DNA from: Marsupella aquatica
Taxonomy: Eukaryota; Marchantiophyta
NCBI GenBank assembly: GCA_973895155.1
Contig: OZ316892.1
Coordinates: forward strand, 21,700,001-21,764,000
DNA length: 64,000 bases
Direction: 5' to 3'
In this document: piece after piece, positions 1-11,655 of the stretch
Layout of the letters: each line of letters starts with the position of its first letter
How positions within the stretch are numbered: position 1 is the first letter of the stretch
Program-made: the position numbers and the translations under genes
Notes under the pieces: model-generated
Told to the model about the DNA's origin: nothing
What the model saw: the letters and a program-made list of their open reading frames with translations, nothing else
The model's database searches: none

Positions 1-1240
1 ATTTCTCGTCGTTGCGCTTGGCTCTGAGGGAAAGACGTGAAGTACTTGGGCTGAACGGAGAGATCACGAAGAGGTGATCGTTTTGAGTCCAAGATTGACG
101 GTTTTGCCCATGGGAGGAAGGAGTTCTGAGTTTTTGTCACTGATTGACCAGAAAACGGTGTGGGTGCGCAAATCTTTCCAACCCACCGACATCACTTTCT
201 GATTCCTCACCGTAATCCAAACGTTACAAGGTGCAAGCTCTTTTCGTTTGATGTCCACAAGCATTTTTGGATTTCTTACGGGCAAATTTTTTGTTTGAAA
301 AATACTCCATTTAGGACTCTCTCTCTCTGTAGAGACCTCCATTGCACATTGGAGAGAAATTATTTTTGGGCCCTTACCGGTGATGAGTGTGGATTTGGCT
401 CCTTTCGGGTTAAACCCTTTGTATTGTTGGGGGCCATTTTTCTTTAGGGTTTTTTTAGGGGGTTTCTTAAAGGCCCCCACGATCCCCTCCCTCGCCCGTC
501 GCTCCCCTCCCTATACGCCCGTTGCTTGCCCTCCCGGGTACGCCCATTTTTAGGCAGCCACAATCGCGACTAAGGGCTTGGTTGGTGCTAAACCCTCCCA
601 CCCAGAGTTTTTTTTCCTCCCCGCCCATCGGCTGGCCGCAGTACGCCCCCCACCCCTCGTGCCCGGTTTCTCCTTCCCGACGACTCCTTTCGGAATTGCG
701 GCTGCCCTCCGACCCCGACTCAGGTGGATGCGGCTGCCGATACCGCCGCCCCTCCTACCCCCCACACCTGGCCCCTATACATCCATGTTTTTCTTAAGGG
801 GATCCATACCCCCCGTAAAGCATTTAAATTTTTTTTCCTTTTCCCGGTTTCTGATTGGCTATAGCATCCCAGGACCTGCCGCCCTCCACTTTAACCGCTT
901 GGACAGGAGGAACGGCCCCGTGTGAGCCCTGCTACTCTGTGCAAGAATATTCCCAAAAAATAGAGAGTGTGTTTTTGGCCGTCCGTCAAAGATTCCGTCC
1001 GCCGAACGGTAACTTTTTTTGTTCATCTTTGGCAAGTTGCTAGCCATCGGAGTTGGCAACGTAGTGCATAAATTGAATTGCATTTCCGATGTCGGGTACT
1101 AGTTCACTTTTTGGTTATTCCCCGAGGTGGTCAAAACGGGGAAGAATTCCAAGTTTTACCCACCCCGACCGAAAAGTGAATAACTTTTATGTCGAAGTTT
1201 GATTTCAATTCTGGTTTTTCAGCATTGGAGAGCTAGGCTT
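1..1240. other. Unassigned left flank, C-rich in the middle
   Basis: I recognise no gene here. An open frame of 138 codons runs on the minus strand over 64-480, but it resembles no family I know. From about 480 to 800 the plus strand is strongly C-rich and pyrimidine-biased, with runs of CCCC and CCTCCC, which opens several frames by composition alone. A 5' LTR of the copia element that follows would be expected near the right end of this stretch. Nothing here matches the element's 3' LTR. Confidence 0.5.
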
Positions 1241-1317
1241 GTGGGCTACGCAGTGGTGATAAGTTTTGAGTTTTTTGAAGAAGTTGAAAAAAAGTCATTT
1301 TGTATTGCATTCTCACA

Positions 1318-2345
1318 TGAGTGATTCGGAGGAGATTTTTGAAGAAGTGGATCTTGAAGCACGAGGATCACCACGACGGTTTGAGGAGGAGAGAGAGGAG
1401 CAGGAAGAAGCGCACGTGACACCGGTACAATCACCGTTGCAGCAAGTAGAAGGGATTGTGAAGGAAAAATAGATGGCATCCAGGTTCGGAAGTATCAAGT
1501 TTGAGGTGGAAAAGTATGATGGGTGTACGGACTACTTGCTCTAGGAGAAGTAAGTGAAAGGAGTTCTTTGCACTATGGGCCTAGATCATCTTCTCTCTGT
1601 GCGAGAGATATACGATGATGAGGAGAAGATTCCACTAAAGAGATGGAGGCAGGAACAAGTAATTGCAATGAATGTAGTGATACTTTATCTGAAGCCGCAT
1701 ATCATCAAGAAGTTGGATGACTACGTGGATTGTGGATCTCTGTTCAAAGCTCTAAGGGAGAAGTACTATTGGGAGGATGCATTAGATCGATTGTACAAGA
1801 AGTCTCTCTTAATGAGCTTTAGGCTCAAAGAGGGGAATAAGCTCTAGGATCACTTGGATGAATTTGATAGCCTAGCTGTTGATTTGTCTAATCTTGGTAA
1901 GGGCGTTGATGAAGAGGACAAGGCCTTGCTTCTTCTCAGCTCCTTACCCCCATCTTATCAGGGTTTGAAGCAGGTTCTCTTGTATAGGGACTTGAAGTCT
2001 ATTTCATACAATGAGGTGGTAAGCTCTTTGCTGTCAGATGATGCACAGAAGAAGTTGGGTCAAGCCCAGACAGCAACGTCATCTGGTGCTGCCTTGAATG
2101 TGAATCGTGAGAGGTCACAGCGACATCCCGAGCAACGCACGAATGACAAGGGACGAAGTAAATCTAGGACAAGATTTGTTTCAAGGGGGAAGTCCCAGGA
2201 GAGAAAGCCAATAGTCTGTTGGAAGTGTCACAAGGTTGGTCATGTTAAGAGGGATTGTAAGGGTAAGGCAGCTGAATCTTCATCAGCCAATGTGGCTAGT
2301 GCTGATGGAGAAGTTGATTTACTCAATGATGAGTATGTTTTATGA
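1318..2345 (+). pseudogene. gag: copia gag region with CCHC zinc knuckle
   Basis: An acidic leader frame starts at ATG 1318 and runs in frame into the gag start (ATG 1473), interrupted only by a TAG at 1470-1472. Gag proper has further stops at 1542-1544 (TAG), 1551-1553 (TAA) and 1845-1847 (TAG). The rest reads as UBN2-type copia gag and ends in a basic stretch followed by a zinc knuckle CWKCHKVGHVKRDC (C-x2-C-x4-H-x4-C, about 2217-2258). The stop at 1845 falls where family members usually have Gln, and the one at 1542 where they usually have Trp. The leader could be 5' UTR read by chance, but its frame and position suit an N-terminal gag extension. Confidence 0.85.
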
Positions 2346-2390
2346 AGTCAGAAGTATGCCCTATGCACATCATCTAGGAGAACAAATGAT

Positions 2391-2890
2391 GTGTGGATTC
2401 TTGATTATGCTTGCTTCTTTCACATTTGTTATATTTGTGAGTATTTCAATTCTTATTTTGTGTCAAACGGTTCAGTTTTGATGAAAAATGATCACTCCTG
2501 TCGAGTTGAGGATATTGGGTTTGTAAAGATTCAAATGTTTGATGGCATTGTGCGCACAGTGTCCGGAGTCAGGTTTGTACCTGGCATGCGTAAGAATTTG
2601 ATTTCACTCGGTGTGTTGGATATAAATGGTTATCAATGGCGAGTAATTGATGGTGAACTTCAAGTCATGTCGAGAGATACAGTGATTTTGAAGAGGAGCA
2701 GACAGAAGAATTTGCATGTGTTGCAAGGCAATACAGTATGTGGAGAGACCAATGTAATGAAGTCTCACGAGGAAATGACTCAATTGTGGCATTCACGGCT
2801 AGGCCACATGAGTGAGAAGGGTTTGGCTATCTTGCGGAAGAATGGGCTCATTTTTGATTTGCAGTCTTGTAGATTGGATTTCTGTGAGCA
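2391..2890 (+). pseudogene. copia protease and integrase zinc-binding region
   Basis: The frame opens with a WILDYAC motif where the copia protease active site normally reads W-x-x-DS/TA, so the motif is altered but recognisable. It continues with the usual stretch ending in a VRFVPGMRKNLISLG motif. The integrase zinc-binding (pre-integrase) segment follows, with LWHSRLGHMSEKGL and a downstream CEHCIFGK pair. The frame shifts close to 2890, where the integrase core continues in another frame. Confidence 0.85.
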
Positions 2891-4222
2891 TTGCATTTTT
2901 GGAAAGCACATCGTCGTGCTTTTGGTGCTAGAACTCATCGTTCCAAAGCGGTTCTTGAGTACATATATAGTGACGTGTGGGGACCATCCCCGACTCCCTC
3001 ACATTCTGGAAAATTGTACTATGTATCATTTATTGACGATTACTCAAGATTTGTATGGATTTATTTCATGACGCATAAGTCTGATGTCTTGTCCATTTTT
3101 ACAAAGTGGAAGGCTCAAGCGGAGAATCAAACAGGAAACACTGTTAAGTGTTTGGATACAAGGGTGAAGAGTCTAAGGTCAGACAACGGCGGGGAGTACA
3201 CTTCAATAGAATTTGAAGAGTATTGTGCAAAACAGGGGATAACTCGTCATCTCACCATAGTTTATACTCCGCAACATAATGGTGTCGTTGAGAGGCTCAA
3301 TCGAACACTATTGGAGTGGTCACAGAGTATGCTGAGCCAATCAGGTTTATCACAAGAATTTTGGGCAGAAGCTATCAATATTGCAGCTTATTTGGTAAAT
3401 TTTTCTTCTTCTAGTGCAATCAATTTCAAAACGCTATTTGAAATGCGTCATAAGCAGCAAGCAGACTATCATGGCTTGGTAGTTTTTGGAAGTGATGCAT
3501 ATGCAATCACACCAAAGCAGAATAGGACCAAGTTGGATCCTACGTCCAAGAAATATATTTTTCTTGGGTATCAGAGTGGTGTGAAGGCCTACAGGCCATG
3601 GGATCCTATTGCCTATAAGCTCGTCGTCAGTAGGGATGTTTTCTTCAATGAATCCAGATTATTGAAGGAGGGGGAGAATACTCAGGTCTCCTGTACTGAC
3701 AAAGGAAAATCTCCTATCCAGGATCTCGTTGAGGGGGAGATTGATCATGAAGTGCATGATCAGAGAGAAGAAGGTGCTCCAAGCATGGAGCTGGTTCCTT
3801 TGCCAGAGGAACAAGAGGAGTTTATTGATGTTGGTGAGCAGCAAGTGGATGTTGCTGAGCTTCAAATCGTACTAGTAGACGCAATTCAACTAGAGTCATC
3901 GGCTAGAAGAACATTTGGTCGTACTGTACGTGCTCCTCCTAGGTATGGAGAGTGGGTTGATTCATCTCAACTGCAAGAGGATGATTTTGTAGCTGATGAT
4001 GAGGGTGATGCGTTAATTTTGGAAGAAGGGGAACCTTCTTCATTTCATGAGGCAAGTGCTTCAAAGGAGAAGCAGAAGTGGACTACAGCAATGCAAACAG
4101 AGATGCAGTCACTAAAGGACAACAAAACTTGGGAGCTTGTTAAGCTACCTAAGGGACAGCAAGTGGATATACAAGCTGAAGGATCAGTCTACGGGAGGTG
4201 GATCGAAGGTCTACAAGGCTAG
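2891..4222 (+). pseudogene. copia integrase core and start of reverse transcriptase
   Basis: The longest intact piece of the element (443 codons). The integrase catalytic core is recognisable: an Asp in YSDVWGPSP, an Asp in LRSDNGGEY and a Glu in HNGVVERLNR give the D,D,E triad at roughly normal spacing. The usual KLDPTSKKYIFLGY block lies downstream, then an acidic linker, then the RT start (WTTAMQTEMQSLKDNKTWELV). The frame is lost near 4165, where KWIYKLK is read in a different frame, so integrase and RT are no longer joined. Confidence 0.9.
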
Positions 4223-5600
4223 GTTGGTAGCCAAGGGCTTCACACAGGAAAAAGGTGTGGATTACAATGAGGTCTTCTCACCAGTTGCTAAGTACTCTAC
4301 AATACGGCTATTGTATGTAGTTGTAATGTTTGGTCTGCTGCTAGATCAGATGGATGTTGTCACAGCTTTCTTCTATGGCACCTTGGAAAAGGTGATCTTC
4401 ATGAGACAATCATTAGGTTTTGTGAAGAGAGGACGGAAGGAATTGGTTTGCAGATTGCTAAAATCCTTGTATGGGTTGAAGTAGTCACCAAGATAGTGGA
4501 ACAAGCGGTTTGACGATTGGATTCGGTCACAAGATTTTCACAGGAGTATGTTTGACCCTTGTGTATATTTGAAACCGGTGAAGAATGTTGTCTTTGGGTT
4601 CATTATTTTAGTACTTTATATGGATGACATGCTTATTGTGGCCAAGAATAGGTCTGAGATTGTTAAGCTTAAGGCACTGCTCAATGCAGAGTTTAAGATG
4701 AAGGACCTAGGGCCAGCTAAGAGGATTTTGGGTATGGAGATCACTAGGGACTTTGAGCTGATAAGCTATGGTTGACACAGAGCAGAACTTATGCAAGGAA
4801 GGTAATTGTTAGGTTCAACATGGGGGATAGTAAGCCAGTAAGTACCCCTTTGGCTGCACACTTCAAATTGTCATCAACTTTTTGTCCCACAGATGCGACA
4901 GAGAAGGGGCAGATGTCAAAGGTTCCTTACGATAAGGCAATGGGAAGTCTCATGTATTTGATGACTTGCACTAGACCTGATCTTGCCATGGCTATGGGCA
5001 AGGTAAGCAGGTACATGTCGAATCCAGGGAAGGTACACTGGGAAGCAGTGAAGTGGATTATCAGGTACTTGAAGGGTACCGTGGATCATGGTCTTTTATT
5101 TGATGCAAATGCAAAGAATGCGAGATCATTGATCATTGGCTATGTAGATTCTGACTATGGACAAGATCTGGACCGAAGGAGATCAACAACAGGGTACGTG
5201 TTCACACTTGGCGGTGGATGCATAAGTTGGAGGTCTACTTTGCAGAAGTGTATTGCTTAGTCTACTACAGAAGCGGAGTATGTTGCAGTAGCGAAAAGCA
5301 GCAAAGGAAGCGATTTGGTTGGATAGACTTATCACTGAAATGGGATTGCAACATGGGAATGTGAAGCTCCATTGTGATAGTCAAAGTGCGCTCCACCTTG
5401 CTGTGAACCATGTGAATGGACAGTAGAGTGAAGCACATAGATGTTAGATACCATTTTATCAGGCAGGCTGTGTCTGATAATTTGTTTGAGCTAGTCAAGA
5501 TAGACGGTAAACTCAACCCAGCTGACGCACTTCCAAAGTGATTCCTTTGGAAAGTTTCTCTAGACATCGTGACGTGCTGCAGGTTTTGCAATTGCGTCAC
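4137..5600 (+). pseudogene. copia reverse transcriptase and RNase H remnants
   Basis: RT palm motifs are clear: YKARLVAKGFTQEKGVDY, MDVVTAFFYG, then LYMDDMLIV, the copia YxDD box. RNase H follows with GYVDSDYGQD and RRRSTTGYVFTLGGG, then TEAEYVA and CDSQSALHLAVNHVNG. In-frame TAGs stand at 4482-4484, 4494-4496 and 5258-5260, each where copia elements normally have Gln. Frameshifts lie near 4770 and in 5290-5430. The C-terminal part (KHIDVRYHFI-type sequence, about 5430-5540) can be followed only by changing frame. Confidence 0.9.
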
Positions 5601-5798
5601 AAGTAAGGGTTTTTCTTAACATTTGCTATGATTACTGATATATGCTCTTCTTCACTCCTAGTAATAGGCTACAGCTTAGTTCCGGTTTGCTCTAGTTAGA
5701 GAGGGGAAACCATGTTGGTTTTCGTCCAGAACTTCCCGCTGAGGAATCATATAGGTTAGCAGTATTACCCTCCCCTAGACCAGAGTCAAGGGGGAGAT

Positions 5799-6141
5799 TG
5801 TTAGGTATTTACTCAAGGTCTAGGGTTACGACATGTAACCATAGTTAGACTAATCGTAGTCGGAGACGTGGTTAGGTTAACTAGGATGCACACTATATGC
5901 CAAGCGGTGTTTGCTTGGATAAGTGGAACTTAGGCTCATTGTTATGAAGCCACTTGAGAGATGAGAAGAGCTTACACTGTGAAGACTTGGTATGGCCGAC
6001 GGGCTTAGAGTTCAGTAAAGCTCTCTTGTGTGTTCCCATGAACGTAGCCTCGAGGAGGTGAACCACGTATCTCTTGTGCCGACTACTTGCGCGTTGGATG
6101 TGTCATGTGCTTACCGTTACGAGTGTTGTCTATGCTCAACA
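5799..6141 (+). repeat. 3' LTR of the copia element
   Basis: It begins TGTTAGG directly after the polypurine tract and ends CTCAACA, giving the TG..CA ends expected of an LTR, 343 bp long. The limits are confirmed by a related copy at 40749-41093 (minus), which starts and ends with the same bases and has its own target-site duplication. The five bases after it (TATGC) would be this element's right target-site copy. The left copy is not found, in line with 5' loss. Confidence 0.88.
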
Positions 6142-8659
6142 TATGCTTGGTAACCCATGGCCTGTTCAGGGGGCATGACCTCCTCAGGCTTACTCCCCTA
6201 GGCATAACATCTGGCCCAAACTTGACATAATTAATCATGTTACAGGCTCCTGTAATGCCCCTTGGAGAGTCCTGTAACTCCCTTATAGCATGTTTTAAGC
6301 ATAAATGGGTATCCCATCCATTCAAATGCATCATCTGTCCACTCAAGCCAATGGTCAGTTCACTAATGAGATAGCATTCTAGCATGTTTATCTTGGAACA
6401 TGCCTCTTTTTTTTTGTCTTGTAGTGATCATTTATTTTTGATAAAAGAAGAGAATAGATGTAAACTACATGCCAAGAAAATAATATCTAATTAGGAGTGA
6501 ATGAGATAATACACAAAATCATAAGTATACATGCAAAGAAAAGCACATAATGACTAGAAAAGTACAAAGGTGCTAAAGAGTTGTGCATATAAGGTACATA
6601 TTTTCACTTGCTTCTAGGTAATGACTCTCAGCTCAATTAAAACCATAAATTTTGTAAAAAACCCATTAGGGGAACTTAGTACACCATATGTGCACATTGT
6701 TTAAAATCATTTCTCTCACTTTCACAATAAAAGATAGAATTCACTAAGGAGTGACTGAAAAGGAAAGATAATCATTTACGATGGGTCCAAAAGTTCATTC
6801 AAAACCTAATTATACAAATGATTCACCTTGGTAAGGCACATTAAAATCAAAATACTGGACACAAAATTTGAGTAAGACAAAATATGAAAGTTGGATTCAC
6901 CATATAGCAGTGTCATCCCCTTGATGATACACCCTCATCCAATTCAAAACATTCCATAGATTGCAAATTTTGGACTTAGTTTAGACATTCCATGTTGGTA
7001 ACATGCCATACAACTTCAAGGTTTTCTTCACTTGTGTCACAAAGAATCTGAATGAAGAGCAGAATTTCACACAAAGATTCAACTACCTCACAATTCACAC
7101 TTACAAACCGGTCTGCCCTTTGCTCTCCTCAAAAACAGTTACTTGCCTACACTCTCAGCTTAGTCCGTCCTTCAACTCCCTTAGAAGGTTTCCACTGCAA
7201 AACACTTCGGACTTATTAAAACCAGTGCTTTCAGACTTTCAGACTTCACAAAATTCACCTTGATTCTCTAAGCCATTATCTGTTGCTCTGCTGCAAAACA
7301 AGGTCCGGCCACACCCAGCCCCTGTGGAAGCAATTATTGCCTCACCAGCCACCTCCAGTTCTCTTTGCTCAGATTGATCCTACATTTCACTCCAATTATA
7401 AAATGGGCTCTTTCTCTACTAGGTACAAATTGAGGTGCTTTTGGTGAGCTTAGATCTTGGGTGTTGGTTAGGGTTTCCCCTTCACACTAAGGGCACCCAC
7501 TTTTGTGCCTGCAGGCTGAAGAAAATTGTTGTGCATGTTTGGTGCTAGGATTGTGAGACACCTTGTGGATGTCTGTTTAGACAGTTGCATGGCATACCGC
7601 CCTCAAAAGCTCATCAAAGCCCCAAAGGACTTGAGAGAAGTGTCCCTTCAACATGTGTTGGAAGAGATGTTTTTGGGCAGTGGCAAGACATGACCTTGGC
7701 ACAATTAATGTCCTTTCCAAGTAACAGTGTTGTTTTTCTGCTTCTTTGTTTCTTTGAGGCTGTTCAAAGATAGACAACCCAACTACTGTACTTTACTAGA
7801 CAGATGGAGGAAAATCTCTTTGTGTTCTCAACAAAATGAATAAACTTTGGACCACAAGGTATGAAGTTCATTCTCCCTCCATGTAAGTGTCTGGGTCGAG
7901 GGTACAGAGTGGGGAGTATGTGTCATCTTCCAGTTGTTGGTTAAGGTGACTTCTGTCAATCCTAGGATGGTGTACATGTTTGGCACATTATTCTCTTTGA
8001 GGTCATTCTTATTTTCGTTTACTAAGTGGTCCTCAGAAGGTCCACTTTCCAGTATGCTTTAGTCTACTAGGCAAGGTGATTTTTGGTACGTTTTTTAATA
8101 CCTCGTTTGCTGTCCTTGTAAACCAAGCATTTATTGGAACCAAAATCAACATCTCCCCTTAAGAATTGTCTCCATACGACAGGACTCAATTTTGATTTTG
8201 TCCTGAGATTTTGATTGACACCACTTTCACCTTTCCACGACAGTCAACCATATTCAAGTGAAGTTATTCAAGCGTGAGATGTCTAACATTCATGATTCTG
8301 CCCTCGTTAATCCAACTTCCACGAAGATAATATCCAAAGGTGCCGCAAAACTGAGATGGCTTCAAGTACAGAGTCTCCTGTACATGGGCTTCCTTACCTA
8401 TCTACACACAAGTGGCTCCCTTACATATCGAACTAAAAGGGTTATCAACCATCAGGAGTTGGAGGTGACTAGAGATAAGTCAGATGCAGAGTCAGAGTAT
8501 CTCAAGGAAGCCATTAAAATATTTTTTTTGCTTGCCTCCACTGACCCCTGTTTCTTCTGACTGAATTGTTTCTTATCACTAAAACTGCCACATCAAACTC
8601 TGAGGTGTTGATGCAGCTTCCACTTTGGAGTTGAGCAGAAGTTGCATCAACTCAGCCCC
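6142..8659. other. Intergenic, no gene recognised
   Basis: AT-rich sequence between the copia LTR and the 3' end of the MICU gene. Open frames at 7003-7263, 7585-7773 and 8258-8560 are short, overlap frames on the other strand and show no recognisable motif. I see no clear repeat or RNA gene. Confidence 0.55.
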
Positions 8660-11655
8660 TCACACTTTCCAATTGGGCTGCAAGCTGGCCGGGCATGACT
8701 GGGCACACCTCCACCAGCACTTTATCAGGTTAACGAGCCCTGTGTCCCTCGGGTTTGCAATGTCATTTTCCCGCCGCTCCATTGCATGCAGGAATTCCTC
8801 ACTGCTGAGGTAACCGTCTTGATTGGCGTCAAAAACTAGAAAAACTATCTCCACCACATTATCGCTGAGGGGGATGTTACAAATCTACATACATAACATT
8901 GCAAGATCAATGGGATTCACAGTAGTCTTCACACCAAATGATCCAAAGCAAGGATTCTTCAAAGCAACGCAGTATCAAAGATTGGTTTGATGTCTCTACT
9001 TATTCACTTTTTACTAGAGAGAAAACACAGCTTCATTCATCTATTTGGCCGGATAGAACCCACAAGCGTTACTCATGGAACTCATCATGTAAGCAAAACC
9101 ACGTCGTCCTGTACCTGGGAAGCAGCTCTCTGAAAGTCTGCCTTGTTCATTACACCGTAACTAGACATTGCTAGAGTAAGTTTTCGCAGTTTTTTGCGGA
9201 GATCTGCAAATCGATGAAACTCCTGAAGCACGCAGGCTTATGACGGATGAGATCACTGTAATTCAATCCATTTGAACACTTACAAACTGTTCCTCATCAG
9301 TGCTGGATTATACTAGAGAATAAAATCAAACAAGAAATACAAGTTGATAAAACCACCAGTTGTCCCGAACAGGTTAGGTTTAGCAGCAGAGAGGAAATCA
9401 CAAATCAGGATACCTCTGGATTAATTCGCAAATCCTTGTACTCAGGATTCGTTAGAAGTGGTTTAGCTCTGTTCAAGTACTCATTCAACAGGTCCATATC
9501 GGCAGAAGCAATCATGGAGAGGGCAAAATCATATGCAGATATTGTCCCTGTCCGCTTGAAGTCATAGTGCGCAAACTCCAACCTTAAAATCTGCATTGCA
9601 GGGCCGTAATTCGATTCAGGGTGGAACACACAAATACTTCAAATGAACGATAGATTCAGCCGAGGATACTCATTCATAAACCGAGTTAGATAAACGTAGA
9701 TAACGTAAATGTGGTTTCCTGACATCAAAAAGGTTTGAACCTCCTCATGTAGTTGCCGCAAAAACTTTTCAAATTCCTCATGAGGTAATTGCTTTTGCCC
9801 ATCCTTTCCAAAAAAGAGCTCCATGAGGCCACCATTGTCGATCGAACTGGACACTTTGAGAGCAGAATAAAGTGTCTTCTGATGAGCCAAGCCTTGCCGA
9901 GTTCTTTCTCGAAATCTCCTCATCACCTCCTTGAATTCTTCTCTATCTATGAGGCTGAAAGAGATCACAAAATGAGGTTTGAGAAGGTTGGACAAACAGA
10001 CCATGCACTTAGCAGAGGTTCGAACCATGCAATTTATGGTCCACTTAGGTCTAGCTTGTAAGCAATAAAATAGTGGAGGAGATGATATACAACCGTGGCC
10101 GTAAATCAGTACCGAGTACTTGAACCGAGCCAGAACACTCTTGTAACTACACCACTGCAAGGTCTGGTCGGTGGTACATTACCCATTGCCATCGAGATCA
10201 AACATCTTGAACGCCGCTCTGAATTCTTTCTCTGGGATGCTTAGTAGGGTCTGGAATAAAATGTATCTGTACAACCACCATCAATTATGTGAGATCAAAG
10301 GAGTTAGCGTTACCAGGGTCACCCTAGCTACTAGGTGAGGGACAATAAAACGCTTCTCTGCGAAGCAAACACTACAGTGTAAAATTCGCTTACAGGAGGC
10401 CCCGGTCAAATTGAAAAAATTCCTCATTGATGCTCTAGTCAGAGCACATTTCTTACTCTGGAAAGGAAATGAGTCCATCATTGTTTGTGTCAAACAACAT
10501 GAAGAACTCTGATGGTGCACATGACAGTTCTCCAGGGGAACGTTCTCCTTGCAGTTGTCCCTCCCTGATTATTGTTGATTCAGTAGGTGGAAAGACAGGG
10601 ACCACTGCACGCATTAAGTCAGGTGGAGTCATATATGGCTGCCCCTCCAAGTCTGTTTGTGATGCAAAATAAGCGAAGACCTGCACGTATGCAAGGAAAC
10701 CCTCGTTTCATAATTTGTCATGAAACTGCTTTGCAAACTAGATCAGACAACTGCTTTAAATGTGTCCTAAAATTGACCAAAACCTTCAAAGTTCCAAATT
10801 GCTCAAAGAACGATGGGCAACAAATCATCATGACCCCAAGCTATGCAGACAGCTTTGCTCAAAGAACGATGGGCAACAAATAATCATGACCCCAAGCTAT
10901 GCAGACAGCTTATAAAGAAACTGGACAGGAATTTTCCAATGCCAAGGAGTGCTTTTTTCTGCACCTTTTCAGGACGGCTACGCAAGCGTATTCTGCGTTC
11001 GTAATTGAAAAAGATCTGTCGCCGATAAGAGTCTGCAGGCAGAGTCATTTTCATCAACGGACTGTTCTAATACAAGAATGTCAATGTCAATGTCAATGTC
11101 ACTAATTACCGCATCTCTCATTTACAAGTACTGTCCTGGTTCAAGACGCATATCATGAATCATAATTTTCTCAGCACTTTATATCATTGATGGATCATAG
11201 GAGTTGTCTACTCTCGACACGAGAGGAAACAACGGACAAAGTCAGAGTAAGGAAAAGAAATCGAAAACTGGAACAAAGAATAACCAACAAGCCAGTAGAT
11301 TATAGGCCTTGTCGACTGCTACTGGCGATCCTTTGATATCTTCTGACACTGCATTCTGCAGCTGAGTTCCATCACAACGAACGGAATTCTCGGAAAGAGG
11401 TGTGAGGCCGAGCACTGCAAGACTCACACTACCGAAAACCCCAAGAGCAATGTTCACACTCCTCGTATGCTCTGCCCTTTCCTTGTTTTCCAACACTGTT
11501 GTTGGTGCCCATCTGTAATGGCTGCTACGTTGAACCAGCGTTGCAGCTGATGCACCACTCGTGAATTCTTGAATAGAGACAATGTTCAAAATGGAGGGTG
11601 ATATACGCAGCCGACGTGAATTCTTAGCTACTCCAGCAAGTGCCGACGTTGCCAT
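8660..11655 (-). CDS. MICU: Mitochondrial calcium uptake protein (MICU-like, EF-hand)
   Basis: Plant-type MICU, the Ca2+-sensing gatekeeper of the mitochondrial calcium uniporter at the inner membrane. Exons (minus): 11655-~11289, 11032-10965, 10680-10457, 10266-10183, 9954-9741, 9590-9414, 9222-9115 and 8884-8660. All junctions from exon 2 onward keep phase and use GT..AG. The exon 1 end and exon 2 start (11032 or 11061) are unsettled because this linker is variable in the family. Exon 1 carries a basic N-terminus fit for mitochondrial targeting, then a hydrophobic segment (SVNIALGVFGSVSLAVLGL). Diagnostic stretches include YMTPPDLMRAVVPVFPP, GELSCAPSEFFMLFD and FFGKDGQKQL. EF-hand loops DTNNDGLISFPE, DLDGNGLIDREE and DANQDGYLSSEE keep their acidic ligands. 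A fourth EF-like segment (FKRTGTISAYDF) is degenerate. The protein ends with a longer tail than Arabidopsis MICU as I recall it. Confidence 0.92.
10801..10912. repeat. 56-bp tandem duplication in a MICU intron
   Basis: Two near-identical 56-bp copies lie head to tail (10801-10856 and 10857-10912), both beginning GCTCAAAGAACGATGG. They differ at about two positions. They lie inside the intron between exon 2 (ends 10965) and exon 3 (starts 10680), about 50 bp past the splice donor, so no coding sequence is affected. Confidence 0.95.
11077..11100. repeat. Hexamer microsatellite (AATGTC)4
   Basis: Four exact copies of AATGTC lie in the intron just upstream (in gene sense) of MICU exon 2. They sit next to a possible alternative splice acceptor at 11062. 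Confidence 0.95.

Larger units (their letters stand above)
1241..6141 (+). mobile_element. Degenerate Ty1/copia LTR retrotransposon, 5' LTR missing
   Basis: Domains run in copia order: gag, protease, integrase, reverse transcriptase, RNase H, then a polypurine tract (CAAGGGGGAGAT, about 5788-5799) and a 3' LTR. The coding region is broken by several stops and at least three frameshifts (near 4165, 4770 and 5290-5430), so it cannot encode a full polyprotein. No sequence matching the 3' LTR is visible upstream of gag, so the element is 5'-truncated or rearranged. The left boundary is uncertain and 1241 is only an approximate limit. Integrase follows protease and precedes RT, which separates it from Ty3/gypsy. 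It is an old, inactive copy. Confidence 0.93.

Noticed and set aside
64-480. 138-codon minus-strand open frame
   Set aside because: No recognisable domain, basic low-information composition, an overlapping frame on the other strand, and it lies next to a decayed transposon.
480-930. Several overlapping frames in the C-rich stretch
   Set aside because: C-rich composition lacks stop codons by chance. The predicted products are Pro/Ser/Arg runs without motifs.
1-1240. A 5' LTR for the copia element
   Set aside because: I looked for the TGTTAGG start, the GGAACTTAGGCTCATTG block and the CTCAACA end of the 3' LTR and found none here.
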